Below are positions 16,638 to 25,091 of a DNA stretch of 58,214 nucleotides, piece by piece (positions within the stretch are counted from its first letter, which is position 1; each line of letters begins with the position of its first letter). The notes below the pieces were generated by a model that was not told the DNA's origin, did not search any database, and saw only the letters and a list, made by a program, of their open reading frames with translations. The translations under genes and the position numbers were made by a program. This stretch comes from an uncultured Alphaproteobacteria bacterium (lineage in GTDB: Bacteria > Pseudomonadota > Alphaproteobacteria > Micropepsales > Micropepsaceae): positions 1 to 58,214 of the forward strand of contig CAIOYY010000093.1 in NCBI GenBank assembly GCA_903862715.1. Reading direction: 5' to 3'.

Positions 16638-17627
16638 ATGAACAAGCTCCCGCTTACCGTCGCCATGCCGGATTACGATCACACACGCGATCTTGTTCTC
16701 GGCCGCGTCGTGCCCGAAGGCATCGACCTCACCTGCCTAACGCTGCCGGTGGAAGAAATTTTCTACCGCTTCCTGATTCACCGCGAATGGGACGCTTCCG
16801 AGATTTCCTTCGCCAAATATTGCTCCATGCGGGCGAAAGGCGATGACAGCCTGATCGGACTGCCGATCTTTCCCGCTCGTATTTTTCGTCAAAGCTCCCT
16901 GTTTATCCGCCGCGATGGTGCAGTGCGGGAGATGAGCGACCTTGCGGGCAAGCGTGTCGGGCTCCCCGAATGGGCGCAGACGGCAGCGGTCTATTCGCGA
17001 GGGCTTTTACAGGAGCGTTACGGCGTCGCACTCACTTCCATCGAATGGGTGCAGGCCGGAACCAATGAAGCGGGCCGCGTCGAGAAGGCGACGCTTAATC
17101 TGCCGCCGGGCATCAACCTAACCCGCATCTCCGACCGTTCGCTGAACCAGATGCTGCTGTCGGGCGAAATCGACGCCATGTTTTCAGCACGTCCACCCGT
17201 CGCATTCACCTCGGGCCACCCGAATGTGCGCCGCCTTTTCGAGAATTTCATCGAAGTGGAATCCGAATATTACCGCGAGACCGGCATTTTCCCGATCATG
17301 CATGCCTTTGCGATCAAGCGGGAAATCCTCGAAAAAAATCCATGGGTTGCGCGCAATCTCCTGACCGCGTTCGAGGAGGCCAAACGCCGCAGCATTGAAC
17401 CGGCTATGGACGGTACCGTACCAATGTTTCCGATTCCCTGGTGTTTCGAGCACGCGCGGAGCGGCAGGGAATTATTGGGCCAGGATTATTTTCCCTATGG
17501 CGTCGAGCCCAACCGCAAAACGCTGGAAGCCTTCTTGCGCTGGGCGTTCGAGCAGGGCGTGTGCAGCCGTCATCTGAAAGTGGAAGATATTTTCCCGGCG
17601 CAGATGTTCGGGGAGCATAAGGTCTGA
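16638..17627 (+). CDS. 4,5-dihydroxyphthalate decarboxylase-like protein, second copy
   Basis: The 329-residue protein is a divergent paralogue of the 14017-15003 gene: RVVPEGIDLTCLTLPVEEIFYRFL, WDASEISFAKYCSM, LAGKRVGLPEWAQTAAVYSRGLLQ and a C-terminal FPYGVEPNRKTLEAFL align with the first copy. It has no signal peptide, so it is probably cytosolic. I start at ATG 16638; longer in-frame starts exist but add a poorly conserved basic stretch. It is transcribed away from the DASS transporter across 170 bases, and the whole three-gene set looks like one catabolic island. The paralogues may decarboxylate different intermediates, or one may serve as a binding protein. Confidence 0.72.
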   Translation: MNKLPLTVAMPDYDHTRDLVLGRVVPEGIDLTCLTLPVEEIFYRFLIHREWDASEISFAKYCSMRAKGDDSLIGLPIFPARIFRQSSLFIRRDGAVREMSDLAGKRVGLPEWAQTAAVYSRGLLQERYGVALTSIEWVQAGTNEAGRVEKATLNLPPGINLTRISDRSLNQMLLSGEIDAMFSARPPVAFTSGHPNVRRLFENFIEVESEYYRETGIFPIMHAFAIKREILEKNPWVARNLLTAFEEAKRRSIEPAMDGTVPMFPIPWCFEHARSGRELLGQDYFPYGVEPNRKTLEAFLRWAFEQGVCSRHLKVEDIFPAQMFGEHKV

Positions 17628-17646
17628 GGAAATAAGTCTGCGCCTC

Positions 17647-18390
17647 TTACTCAGGTTCCAGCCTACTCAAGAGATCGGAAACTTTACCTCCAAGAACGGA
17701 TTGCAGACTTACGTCTCCACTCTTACACATCTGACGCATCGTCAATGCGATATCTATCAGCCCAGATATATTTGGTCCCGGATTTCCGCCAAATGCCTCC
17801 CCCTCCATAGGCCGATAGGGAGCGCCCTGGAATGTACTAAAACGGAAATAAACGCTGTCCGCTGCGGTCTGCGGAACATTAGGGCCACGTCGTTCAAGCA
17901 TTTCACCCCAGACTTGAACAATGCCAAGAGCCGTGGGGGCGTCTAAATCAACCTCGCAATTCTGTAGGTTATCTCCAGAAAGAACCGGAGGTAGCGCCGC
18001 GCGCAGCTCCTCGATACTTGAAAGGTGAGCGCCAAGTCCGGAAAGCGCGGCCACATCGACTATGGCTTGGCCTCTGTGCTCCGCGGCATAAGCGTCTAAA
18101 CTCACTTTCGATTCCACCGAGAATATCTTGTACGAAGAACCCTGACCGGAAATTCCTACAACAAACTCCTGAGGCGCGAACGCGAAAACGCGCACCCGCA
18201 CATCTTCGCGATAAGCTTCACCAAAAGCCGCGATCAGGAGTGTTGCATAATCGTAGTCTCGGAGATTTCCCCAAAGCGTTCTGGATTCGACCGGATATAA
18301 CCGGTCTAGAATGTTCATGTTCTCGGTCGGTTGGGCCGAAGCGGCCAAAGGCCAGAGGGCGAAGACGCTAACAAGCCAGTGCTTCTTCAT
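17647..18390 (-). CDS. Hypothetical exported protein
   Basis: The 247-residue protein has a clear signal peptide (MKKHWLVSVFALWPLAASAQ), so it is exported. I recognise no domain. It has two mature-part cysteines (in NLQNCEVDLDAP and MRQMCKSGDVS), which could form a disulfide bond. I chose ATG 18390, which fits a signal peptide, over an upstream in-frame ATG at 18405. Codon use and base composition look more AT-rich than in the neighbouring genes, by eye, hinting at transfer. It ends 20 bases from the convergent decarboxylase-like gene. Function unknown. Confidence 0.6.
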   Translation of the reverse strand: MKKHWLVSVFALWPLAASAQPTENMNILDRLYPVESRTLWGNLRDYDYATLLIAAFGEAYREDVRVRVFAFAPQEFVVGISGQGSSYKIFSVESKVSLDAYAAEHRGQAIVDVAALSGLGAHLSSIEELRAALPPVLSGDNLQNCEVDLDAPTALGIVQVWGEMLERRGPNVPQTAADSVYFRFSTFQGAPYRPMEGEAFGGNPGPNISGLIDIALTMRQMCKSGDVSLQSVLGGKVSDLLSRLEPE

Positions 18391-18425
18391 GATGAACCCC
18401 AACATGCAGATCGTCTTGAGAAACC

Positions 18426-19241
18426 TCAGCGCTTCAGAAAACCAATCACCGCGTCATTATATTTCTCCGGCTGGTCGATCTGCGGGCAATGGCCCGCGTC
18501 ATCGAACATGATGAGTTCGGAGCCCTCGATCTCGGCATTCAGTTCCTCGGCATAGCCTTTGTTGCGCAGCGGGTCTTTCGCGCCCGCGATGATCAGCGTC
18601 GGGAATTTTATCCTTCCGAAATCGGTTTCCTCTTTCCCCGAAGAACCCCGACCCGGCATTTTAAAGCGTGCAGCGGCGGTGCACTCCCATGCGCCCGGTT
18701 CCAGCGCGAGTTGCTGGCGTCGGTCGATGTAGGCGTCATCCGCGCGCAAATCCGCGCGCTGCACCAGCGTTTCGACGCAGGCGCGCATGTGATCGCGTGA
18801 ACCCTCATAGGAATTGAGGATTTCGCGCGCCTCATTGCGGGGGGCGAAACCGCCCGCGCCGCCCAGCACCATTTTCACGATGGGAAAGGCGGGTGGGTCC
18901 ATGGTTGCGGCGCGCGCGAGCTGCCCGCCGCCCATGGAATTGCCGATGAAATGCGCTTGTATAACCCCAAGCGTCTCGAGAAAAAGCGCGATGTGACGAA
19001 TGCGAAGCGCCTGCATATCCTCGAAGCTGAAAATTTTCTCGGACTTTCCGAAGCCAAGCCAGTCCGGCGCGAGCACATGGAAATGTTCGGAAAGCGGCCC
19101 GATATTGAATTCCCAGGAAAGTTCGGCACACGCGCCGAATTCACCGCTATGCAGCAGCACCAGCGGATGTCCGCTGCCCGCCTCAAAATAGTGCGTACGC
19201 ATGCCGCCCGCGTCGACGAATTTTTCCTTGATCTCGGGCAC
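18426..19241 (-). CDS. Alpha/beta hydrolase (MhpC-like, ring-cleavage C-C hydrolase type)
   Basis: The 271-residue protein has a full alpha/beta hydrolase core: HSGEFGACAE (oxyanion region) near residue 31, nucleophile Ser102 in GNSMGG, Asp223 in IIAGAKDPL and His251 in DDAGHCPQ. The HSGEFGA start and LAPDWLGFGKS resemble meta-cleavage product hydrolases (MhpC/BphD). Such enzymes cut C-C bonds in 2-hydroxy-6-ketodienoates. It is the last gene of a three-gene minus-strand operon with a monooxygenase and another hydrolase. The substrate could also be an ester. Confidence 0.82.
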   Translation of the reverse strand: MPEIKEKFVDAGGMRTHYFEAGSGHPLVLLHSGEFGACAELSWEFNIGPLSEHFHVLAPDWLGFGKSEKIFSFEDMQALRIRHIALFLETLGVIQAHFIGNSMGGGQLARAATMDPPAFPIVKMVLGGAGGFAPRNEAREILNSYEGSRDHMRACVETLVQRADLRADDAYIDRRQQLALEPGAWECTAAARFKMPGRGSSGKEETDFGRIKFPTLIIAGAKDPLRNKGYAEELNAEIEGSELIMFDDAGHCPQIDQPEKYNDAVIGFLKR

Positions 19242-19265
19242 GGGGCTCGGCCTTTCGCCTGTGAC

Positions 19266-20456
19266 CTATTCCGCCGCGACGGCTTCTTCCGGCGCCGGCT
19301 GCCGAAATTCCTTGAGGCGCGGGAGAACCTCCTTCGAGAACAGCGTAAGATTCGCGACCGTATCTTCATGCGACATGCCGCCCGCATGGCCCATCATCAG
19401 AAGATTGCCCATGCCGCCGCAATGACCGATAAAATCGGTGATCTGGTCGTAAACCTGATCGGGCGTTCCGCAAAACAGCACGCCGGCATCGATCAGATCC
19501 TGCACGCTGCCCTTCGCCATATTCACGGTGCGGCCATCCTTGGTGTAGCTGCGCGGCTTTCCCTCACCCTTCAGGATGCGAACATTGTCGCCGACCGAGA
19601 GAAAACCCGGCGGATTTCGGAAGGGCGGATGCACGATACCGGAGGTACGGGGATAAGCGAGCACCATCTCGCCGAGACGGCGCGCCTCCGCTTCGGTGTG
19701 GCCGACTGCGACAAAACCGAGATAGGCGAAGCGGTCCGGCGGCGGCGCACCGCGGCCCTTTTCCATATAGCCCTTGCGATAGGCGTCGTAGATCGGGCGC
19801 GTGCCATAGCCGGTTCCGAGCGTTGCCATGGTGTAACCAAGGCCGCCGAGTTTTTCGGCAGTGGCCTTGCTGCCCGTCGTGCTCCATACGGGCGGATGTG
19901 GCTGCTGATAGGGACGCGGCCAGATGTTCACATGGCGATAATGGAAATTCTCCGATTCCCAGTTGAACGGCGCATCATGGCTTGTCATCGCCTTGATGAT
20001 GAAATCATGCACTTCCCAGAAACGTTGATTCTGGAAAACGGGATTCATGTTCGCGACCGCGACTTCCTGCGGCACGCCTTTGACGAAACCCATTTCCAGA
20101 CGTCCGCGCGAAATGACGTCGATGGTGGAAAGTTCTTCGGCAATGCGTAGCGGATCGGGACGATTGGCGATCGGATAGCCGAGCACCAGAAGCCGGGCGC
20201 GCTTGGTGATGCGCGATAACACCGCGAGCGTCACCACGCAGGTCGCCGACATGCAGGTCGCCGTCTGGTGGTGCTCGTTGATCATGATCTCCAGGCCGAG
20301 CTCATCGGCCAGTTGCCATTCATCGTAATAACGATGGAACAGATCGGCAGCATGCGCGGGATCAAGCAACCTGTTCGGCAGATTGACGCGTAGCGAGCCC
20401 TCATGCTTATCCCAGGCTTCGGGGTAAGGCTGCTCGGTAAACTGGAAGACTTTCAT
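19266..20456 (-). CDS. LLM-class flavin-dependent oxidoreductase (luciferase-like monooxygenase)
   Basis: The 396-residue protein matches bacterial luciferase-like monooxygenases: MKVFQFTEQPYPEAW, ELGLEIMINEHHQTATCMSA, GRLEMGFVKGVPQ and a C-terminal GTPDQVYDQITDFIGHCGG. These enzymes use reduced flavin and O2, often to open rings, cleave C-S bonds or do Baeyer-Villiger reactions in degradation pathways. The ATG at 20456 overlaps the stop of the preceding hydrolase gene by one base (TGATG), so translation is coupled. A GTG at 20459 is an alternative. A separate flavin reductase is needed but not seen in this window. The substrate is unknown. Confidence 0.88.
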   Translation of the reverse strand: MKVFQFTEQPYPEAWDKHEGSLRVNLPNRLLDPAHAADLFHRYYDEWQLADELGLEIMINEHHQTATCMSATCVVTLAVLSRITKRARLLVLGYPIANRPDPLRIAEELSTIDVISRGRLEMGFVKGVPQEVAVANMNPVFQNQRFWEVHDFIIKAMTSHDAPFNWESENFHYRHVNIWPRPYQQPHPPVWSTTGSKATAEKLGGLGYTMATLGTGYGTRPIYDAYRKGYMEKGRGAPPPDRFAYLGFVAVGHTEAEARRLGEMVLAYPRTSGIVHPPFRNPPGFLSVGDNVRILKGEGKPRSYTKDGRTVNMAKGSVQDLIDAGVLFCGTPDQVYDQITDFIGHCGGMGNLLMMGHAGGMSHEDTVANLTLFSKEVLPRLKEFRQPAPEEAVAAE

Positions 20457-21274
20457 CACGCGAGCTCCCGTGTTTTCTCAGCGGCGAAAGCTGTCACCGC
20501 TTCGGCAAATAGATCCGGCGTCTCCCTATGCGGGTAATGGCCTGCGCCCTTCACGGACACGAATTTCGCGCCCGGGATCGTATCGGCATAGCTTTTTCCG
20601 TAACCGGCGCGTGTGATGCGGTCGGCTTCGCCCCAAAGCACCAGCGTCGGAATGTCGATGCGGTGCAGGCGCGTTTTCAGTTTCGGATTATGCCAATAGG
20701 GCGACCAGCCATAACGCGCGGTTGCTTCGCGCGAGCGCGCAATGTGGAACAGCATGTCTTCCGACGCCGCCGCCAGATCGGGCGTCCCGATTTTCGCATC
20801 GGCATAGCCCAGTTCGGCGATTTCCTTGTCGAAGATGCTGTAGACATCAACGAAATCGCGGGTCTCGCGGTCGCCGAACTTGACGCCCACGGGATTGGCA
20901 AGCACCAGACGCGACAGGCGCGCCGTCGATTTCACCGCCATCTCGGCGGCAATCCAACCGCCGAAGGACGCGCCGGCAAGGACGACATTCTCCAGCGCCA
21001 ACGCATCCAGCAGATCGAGATAAAAATAGGAAAGGTCGTCGATTGAGGTCATCCAGTCGGGGGCGTCGGCGCGGCCGAAACCCGGATGGGTCGGCGCCAG
21101 AACGCGAAAGGATTTCGCAAGGGCTTTGAGCACGGGTTCGGCGGGATCGAAACGTCCGAGCGGAAAGCCGGGATGCAGAAAAAGAAGCGGTGCGCCGCTT
21201 CCCCATTCGTTCAGTTCCAGATCGGTACCACTGACCTGGACGTTACGTATTTTGCCGGCATCTGCCGCTGTCAT
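20456..21274 (-). CDS. Alpha/beta hydrolase
   Basis: The 272-residue protein (from ATG 21274) has the HPGFPLGRFDP oxyanion segment, nucleophile Ser103 in AGASFGGWIAAEMA, acidic residue in LWGEADRIT and histidine in KGAGHYPHRE. It probably cleaves an ester or a C-C bond of the product of the luciferase-like oxygenase next to it. TTAGGGGC precedes the start; a longer in-frame start at 21382 gives a poorly conserved tail, so I reject it. It is first in the three-gene operon, divergent from the EutA-like gene, so the two operons may share a control region. Confidence 0.82.
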   Translation of the reverse strand: MTAADAGKIRNVQVSGTDLELNEWGSGAPLLFLHPGFPLGRFDPAEPVLKALAKSFRVLAPTHPGFGRADAPDWMTSIDDLSYFYLDLLDALALENVVLAGASFGGWIAAEMAVKSTARLSRLVLANPVGVKFGDRETRDFVDVYSIFDKEIAELGYADAKIGTPDLAAASEDMLFHIARSREATARYGWSPYWHNPKLKTRLHRIDIPTLVLWGEADRITRAGYGKSYADTIPGAKFVSVKGAGHYPHRETPDLFAEAVTAFAAEKTRELA

Positions 21275-21548
21275 GCCCCTAACCCCATCCCCTGAAACCG
21301 TCTTGAATATTTTTGTTCGGTGGGAGGATAGAGAAGCAAGGCGATTGTGCCAATTGTTTCGCGCTTGGCCGTTTCGCTGCATCGCACAGCAGATTCATGC
21401 GCGGGCCGCACCGTTTCCTGACAAGCCTGCTAAGGATATACCTGCAAGGGGCGAGCACCTTGCATGGCCGTGCGCCAGCGGGCACCCTTGAAGTCCCAAG
21501 TCCCAGAACAGCGGATCAGCCGGAAAGGCCGGGCTTGGCGGGGAACGA

Positions 21549-23264
21549 ATGTCAAAGGACGACGATGAGGCGAAGGCGGGGCGGCACAGCGTGGCCGACC
21601 ATGCCTATGGAAAAGACCTCGTTCATGAACATGACGGCGAAGAAGACCACGACCATGACGACTATACGGGCGAGGTTCCGCTCGAGGAAAATCCGCTCTG
21701 GATTCAAGACCATGTTTCCCTGACCAGCGTCGGCATCGATGTCGGTTCATCCGGCACGCAGGTGATTTTCTCGCGCATCAAAATGCGCCGCCTCGCTGAG
21801 GATCTGACCAGCCGCTATTACGTCACCTCGCGCGAAACGCTCTATCTGTCGCCGGTCGCGCTCACGCCCTACATGAGCGACACCCGTATCGACGACGTGG
21901 CGCTGACCGCGATCATCGACCGCGCTTATGAGGCGTCCGGCCTGCAGCCGGGCGATGTGGATACCGGCGCGGTAATCCTGACCGGAGAGGCGCTCCGCCG
22001 CGAAAACGCCGAGGCGATTGCCGGAATGCTGGCCAAAGCAGGCGGCGATTTTGTCTGCGCCACGGCAGGTCATCATATGGAATCCATGCTGGCGGCTTAT
22101 GGCTCGGGCGCGTCGACCGCCTCGCAGGAATTGGGCAGGCGCGTTCTGAATATTGATATCGGCGGCGGCACAACGAAACTGGCGCTGGTGGAAGCCGGGC
22201 GTGTGATCGCAACCGCGGCCATCCATATCGGCGGACGCCTCCAGGTGATCGATGAAAACGGGCGCATCGCACGCCTTGATCCGGCAGGGCGCGAACATGC
22301 GCGCCGTGCGGGCTTCGACTGGAACCTCGGCGACACCGTCGATGAACCCGCGCTCGACAAGGTGGCCTATCACATGGCGGATGCGCTGATCGAAGCTCTC
22401 CGTGCCGATACGCGCGACGACGGCATTCTCGGTCTCTATCTCACCGATCCTATCGCCGATTTCGGCGATCTCGGCGGAATTCTGTTTTCCGGCGGTGTTG
22501 CGGAATATGTCTATGAACGCGAGACGCGCGATTTCGGCGATATGGGAAGGCGTCTCGGCGCGGCCCTCCGCCGGAAACTCCTCGCGGACGCCCTGCCCTG
22601 GAAGCTATTGCCCGCGGGCGAATGCATTCGCGCAACCGCGCTTGGCGCGTCCGAGTACAGCGTCCAGCTATCGGGAAATACGAGTTATATCTCCAGCCCG
22701 GGCGCGTTGCTGCCACGACGCAATCTGCAGGTCTTGCAGCCGGTCTTCATCTTCAGCGACGATATCGACGCAGAAGCTTTGGGGAAGGCCATTCTCACGC
22801 ATCGCAAGGCGTTTGAGGTCGCTGACGCCGTGAGCGATATTGCGCTCGCCTTTCACTGGAAGGGCGCGCCGTCCTATGAGCGCATTCATGCGCTGGCGCG
22901 TGGCATTGTTATCGGCCTCGCGGACAAGATCGCGCAGCGGACGCCGATCTATGTCATGCTGGACGGCGATATCGCCCAGACACTCGGCGCGGTGCTGCGC
23001 GAGGACTGTCATGTTCCGGGAGACATTCTGGTCATCGATGGGGTGATGCTGACGGATTTCGACTATATCGATCTCGGGCGTCTGCGCATTCCGTCCTACA
23101 CCGTTCCGGTCACGATCAAGTCACTTCTGTTTCAGGATACGCTGGTGGGCGGCAAGAACGCGCCTCATTCTCATTCGTCCGATTCTCATTCGTCCCATTC
23201 GCATTCGCACCGACATTCGCATCACGAACACGACCACCACCATCATCAAGATCACAGCCATTAG
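21549..23264 (+). CDS. eutA: EutA-like ASKHA ATPase with His-rich tails
   Basis: The 571-residue protein has the actin/Hsp70-type nucleotide fold of EutA, the chaperone that reactivates B12-dependent ethanolamine ammonia-lyase. The phosphate-1 loop is VGIDVGSSGT (61-70), phosphate-2 is NIDIGGGTTK (201-210), and the adenosine segment is GGILFSGGVAEY (309-320). It is about 100 residues longer than E. coli EutA. The extra parts are an acidic, His/Asp-rich N-terminus (about 1-55) and a C-terminal tail (about 540-571) with 16 histidines, probably metal-binding. No eutB or eutC gene is in the window. It leads a cluster with an ABC importer and a double cupin. GGGGAACGA precedes the start. Function in this setting is inferred, not known. 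Confidence 0.82.
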   Translation: MSKDDDEAKAGRHSVADHAYGKDLVHEHDGEEDHDHDDYTGEVPLEENPLWIQDHVSLTSVGIDVGSSGTQVIFSRIKMRRLAEDLTSRYYVTSRETLYLSPVALTPYMSDTRIDDVALTAIIDRAYEASGLQPGDVDTGAVILTGEALRRENAEAIAGMLAKAGGDFVCATAGHHMESMLAAYGSGASTASQELGRRVLNIDIGGGTTKLALVEAGRVIATAAIHIGGRLQVIDENGRIARLDPAGREHARRAGFDWNLGDTVDEPALDKVAYHMADALIEALRADTRDDGILGLYLTDPIADFGDLGGILFSGGVAEYVYERETRDFGDMGRRLGAALRRKLLADALPWKLLPAGECIRATALGASEYSVQLSGNTSYISSPGALLPRRNLQVLQPVFIFSDDIDAEALGKAILTHRKAFEVADAVSDIALAFHWKGAPSYERIHALARGIVIGLADKIAQRTPIYVMLDGDIAQTLGAVLREDCHVPGDILVIDGVMLTDFDYIDLGRLRIPSYTVPVTIKSLLFQDTLVGGKNAPHSHSSDSHSSHSHSHRHSHHEHDHHHHQDHSH

Positions 23265-23336
23265 ATTGGCCGCCTGAAACGCGGCAGCCGGATAAACGCG
23301 GATAACACGCGCCGCCGGCAGACGGGGAGCAAAGAC

Positions 23337-25070
23337 GTGGCAACACTCGGCCTGGAGCTGGAGCGATCCTCCGCCTCGCGGAATTTCGATCCGAAATGGC
23401 TCATCATGGGCTTTGTTGTGCTTGTCGTGGCCTGGCTGGCGCTGGTGCCGCTCGGCTTTCTTCTGTGGCAGAGCTTCATGACGCCTGCTTCCGCCGCGGC
23501 GGAAGCAGAGTTCACCTTCCGCAATTATCTGGAAGTCTATACCAGCAGCGAAACGCTGCGCCTTTTCGGGAACTCGACCATCTATGCGCTGGGTTCGTCC
23601 ATTCTTGCCTTGGTGATAGGCACCGGCCTTGCCTGGGTATGCGAGCGCACCAACACGCCTTTCAAATCCTTCTTCTATGCGCTTTCCATTGTGCCGATGT
23701 TTATGCCGGGCATTCTGTTCGTAACCGCATGGATCATGCTGGCGAGCCCCAATATCGGAATTTTCAATCTTCTTCTGCAGCGCGCTTTCGATACGAGTTA
23801 TGTCTTCGTCGACATCTATACACTGACCGGCATGATGTGGGTGGATGGCATCCAGCATGCGCCCCTCGCGTTTCTCCTCATGAGCGCGACGCTGAAGACG
23901 ATGGATCCGTCGCTGGAGGAATCCGCGCTGATGAGCGGCGCGTCGGTTTTTGCCGTCGCACGCCGCATCACGCTGAAACTCGCGCTGCCCGCCGCCGCCG
24001 CCGCTTTTCTCATCCTGTTCGTGCGCGCTTTGGAATCCTTCGAAACGCCCGCCCTTCTCGGCCTTCCCGTCGGCATCGAGGTCTTCACTTCGGCGATCTG
24101 GGAAGCCCTGCATGGCTACCCGTCTGATATAGGACTCGGCTCTACCTATGCAGTGACCCTACTGGCGCTGACCGCTGGTGGCATCTATTGGCAGTCACGC
24201 CTCGCACGCAATGCGGGCCGCTATGCGACCGTGACCGGCAAGGGCTTTCGCCCGCGCGTGATGGATCTCGGTCGCTGGCGCTATGTCACCGCTGGCCTCT
24301 TCATCCTCTATTCGCTGCTCGTGATCGGGTTGCCGTTTCTGGTTCTCCTTTGGAGCTCCATGCAGCGCTATTACAGCGTGCCCTCCTGGGACGCGCTGCA
24401 GAACATATCGTTCGATTCCTACCGGGCGGTGCTTGCCTTCCCGAGCGTCGGTACCGCCGTCTGGAACAGCGTCATGCTCGCGCTCGCCAGCGCGACCGCT
24501 GTGATGCTGCTCACCGCGGTCATCTGCTGGATCGTATTGCGCACACAGATTCGCGGCCGCTGGATTCTCGACAATATCGCCACCATGCCGCTGGTGATGC
24601 CGGGCATCGTGCTCGGCCTGTCGATCATGATCTGCTATCTCGTCATCGGCGGCGGCATTTACGGCACGATCTGGATTCTGCTGATCGCTTATATGACGCG
24701 CTTTCTGCCCTATGGCATGCGCTTCAATTCATCGGCGATGCTGAAAATCCACAAGGAGCTGGAGGAATCGGCGGCCCTGTCCGGCGCGTCCTGGTTCACG
24801 ACCTTTTACCGCGTGGTGCTGCCGCTTCTGAAGCCGGGCCTCATCGCAGGCTGGATTTATATCGTCATCATTTCCGTCCGCGAGCTTTCGAGCTCGATTC
24901 TTCTTTATAGCCCCGGCTCCGAAGTCATTGCGGTCGTCCTGTGGGAGCTGTGGCAGAACGGGCAATACACGCAACTTTCGGCGTTCGGTGTCATGCTGAT
25001 CGCCGGCCTTTTTGTTTTCGTCCTGCTGGCGCAGCTCATCAGCCGCCGTGTGGGCATCAGAGAAGTTTAG
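23337..25070 (+). CDS. ABC transporter fused permease (Fe3+/polyamine/AEP-type)
   Basis: The 577-residue inner-membrane protein contains two copies of the permease domain, with about 12 helices. Each half holds an EAA-type loop: EESALMSGASVFAVARRITLKLALPA near residue 200 and EESAALSGASWFTTFYRVVLPLLKPG near 476, which contact the ATPase. The fused two-domain form is typical of ferric and 2-aminoethylphosphonate-like importers (FbpB-type). The start is a GTG at 23337, preceded by GGGAG. It is followed by its ATPase 21 bases on. It should import a periplasmic substrate presented by the three binding proteins encoded downstream. The substrate is unknown. Confidence 0.88.
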   Translation: MATLGLELERSSASRNFDPKWLIMGFVVLVVAWLALVPLGFLLWQSFMTPASAAAEAEFTFRNYLEVYTSSETLRLFGNSTIYALGSSILALVIGTGLAWVCERTNTPFKSFFYALSIVPMFMPGILFVTAWIMLASPNIGIFNLLLQRAFDTSYVFVDIYTLTGMMWVDGIQHAPLAFLLMSATLKTMDPSLEESALMSGASVFAVARRITLKLALPAAAAAFLILFVRALESFETPALLGLPVGIEVFTSAIWEALHGYPSDIGLGSTYAVTLLALTAGGIYWQSRLARNAGRYATVTGKGFRPRVMDLGRWRYVTAGLFILYSLLVIGLPFLVLLWSSMQRYYSVPSWDALQNISFDSYRAVLAFPSVGTAVWNSVMLALASATAVMLLTAVICWIVLRTQIRGRWILDNIATMPLVMPGIVLGLSIMICYLVIGGGIYGTIWILLIAYMTRFLPYGMRFNSSAMLKIHKELEESAALSGASWFTTFYRVVLPLLKPGLIAGWIYIVIISVRELSSSILLYSPGSEVIAVVLWELWQNGQYTQLSAFGVMLIAGLFVFVLLAQLISRRVGIREV

Positions 25071-25091
25071 AAATATCGGAGGGTTCCCCGC

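Noticed and set aside
18951..20150. Long plus-strand frame across the luciferase-like monooxygenase gene
   Set aside because: It overlaps two well-supported minus-strand genes in coupled order and shows no domain, so it is an antisense shadow.
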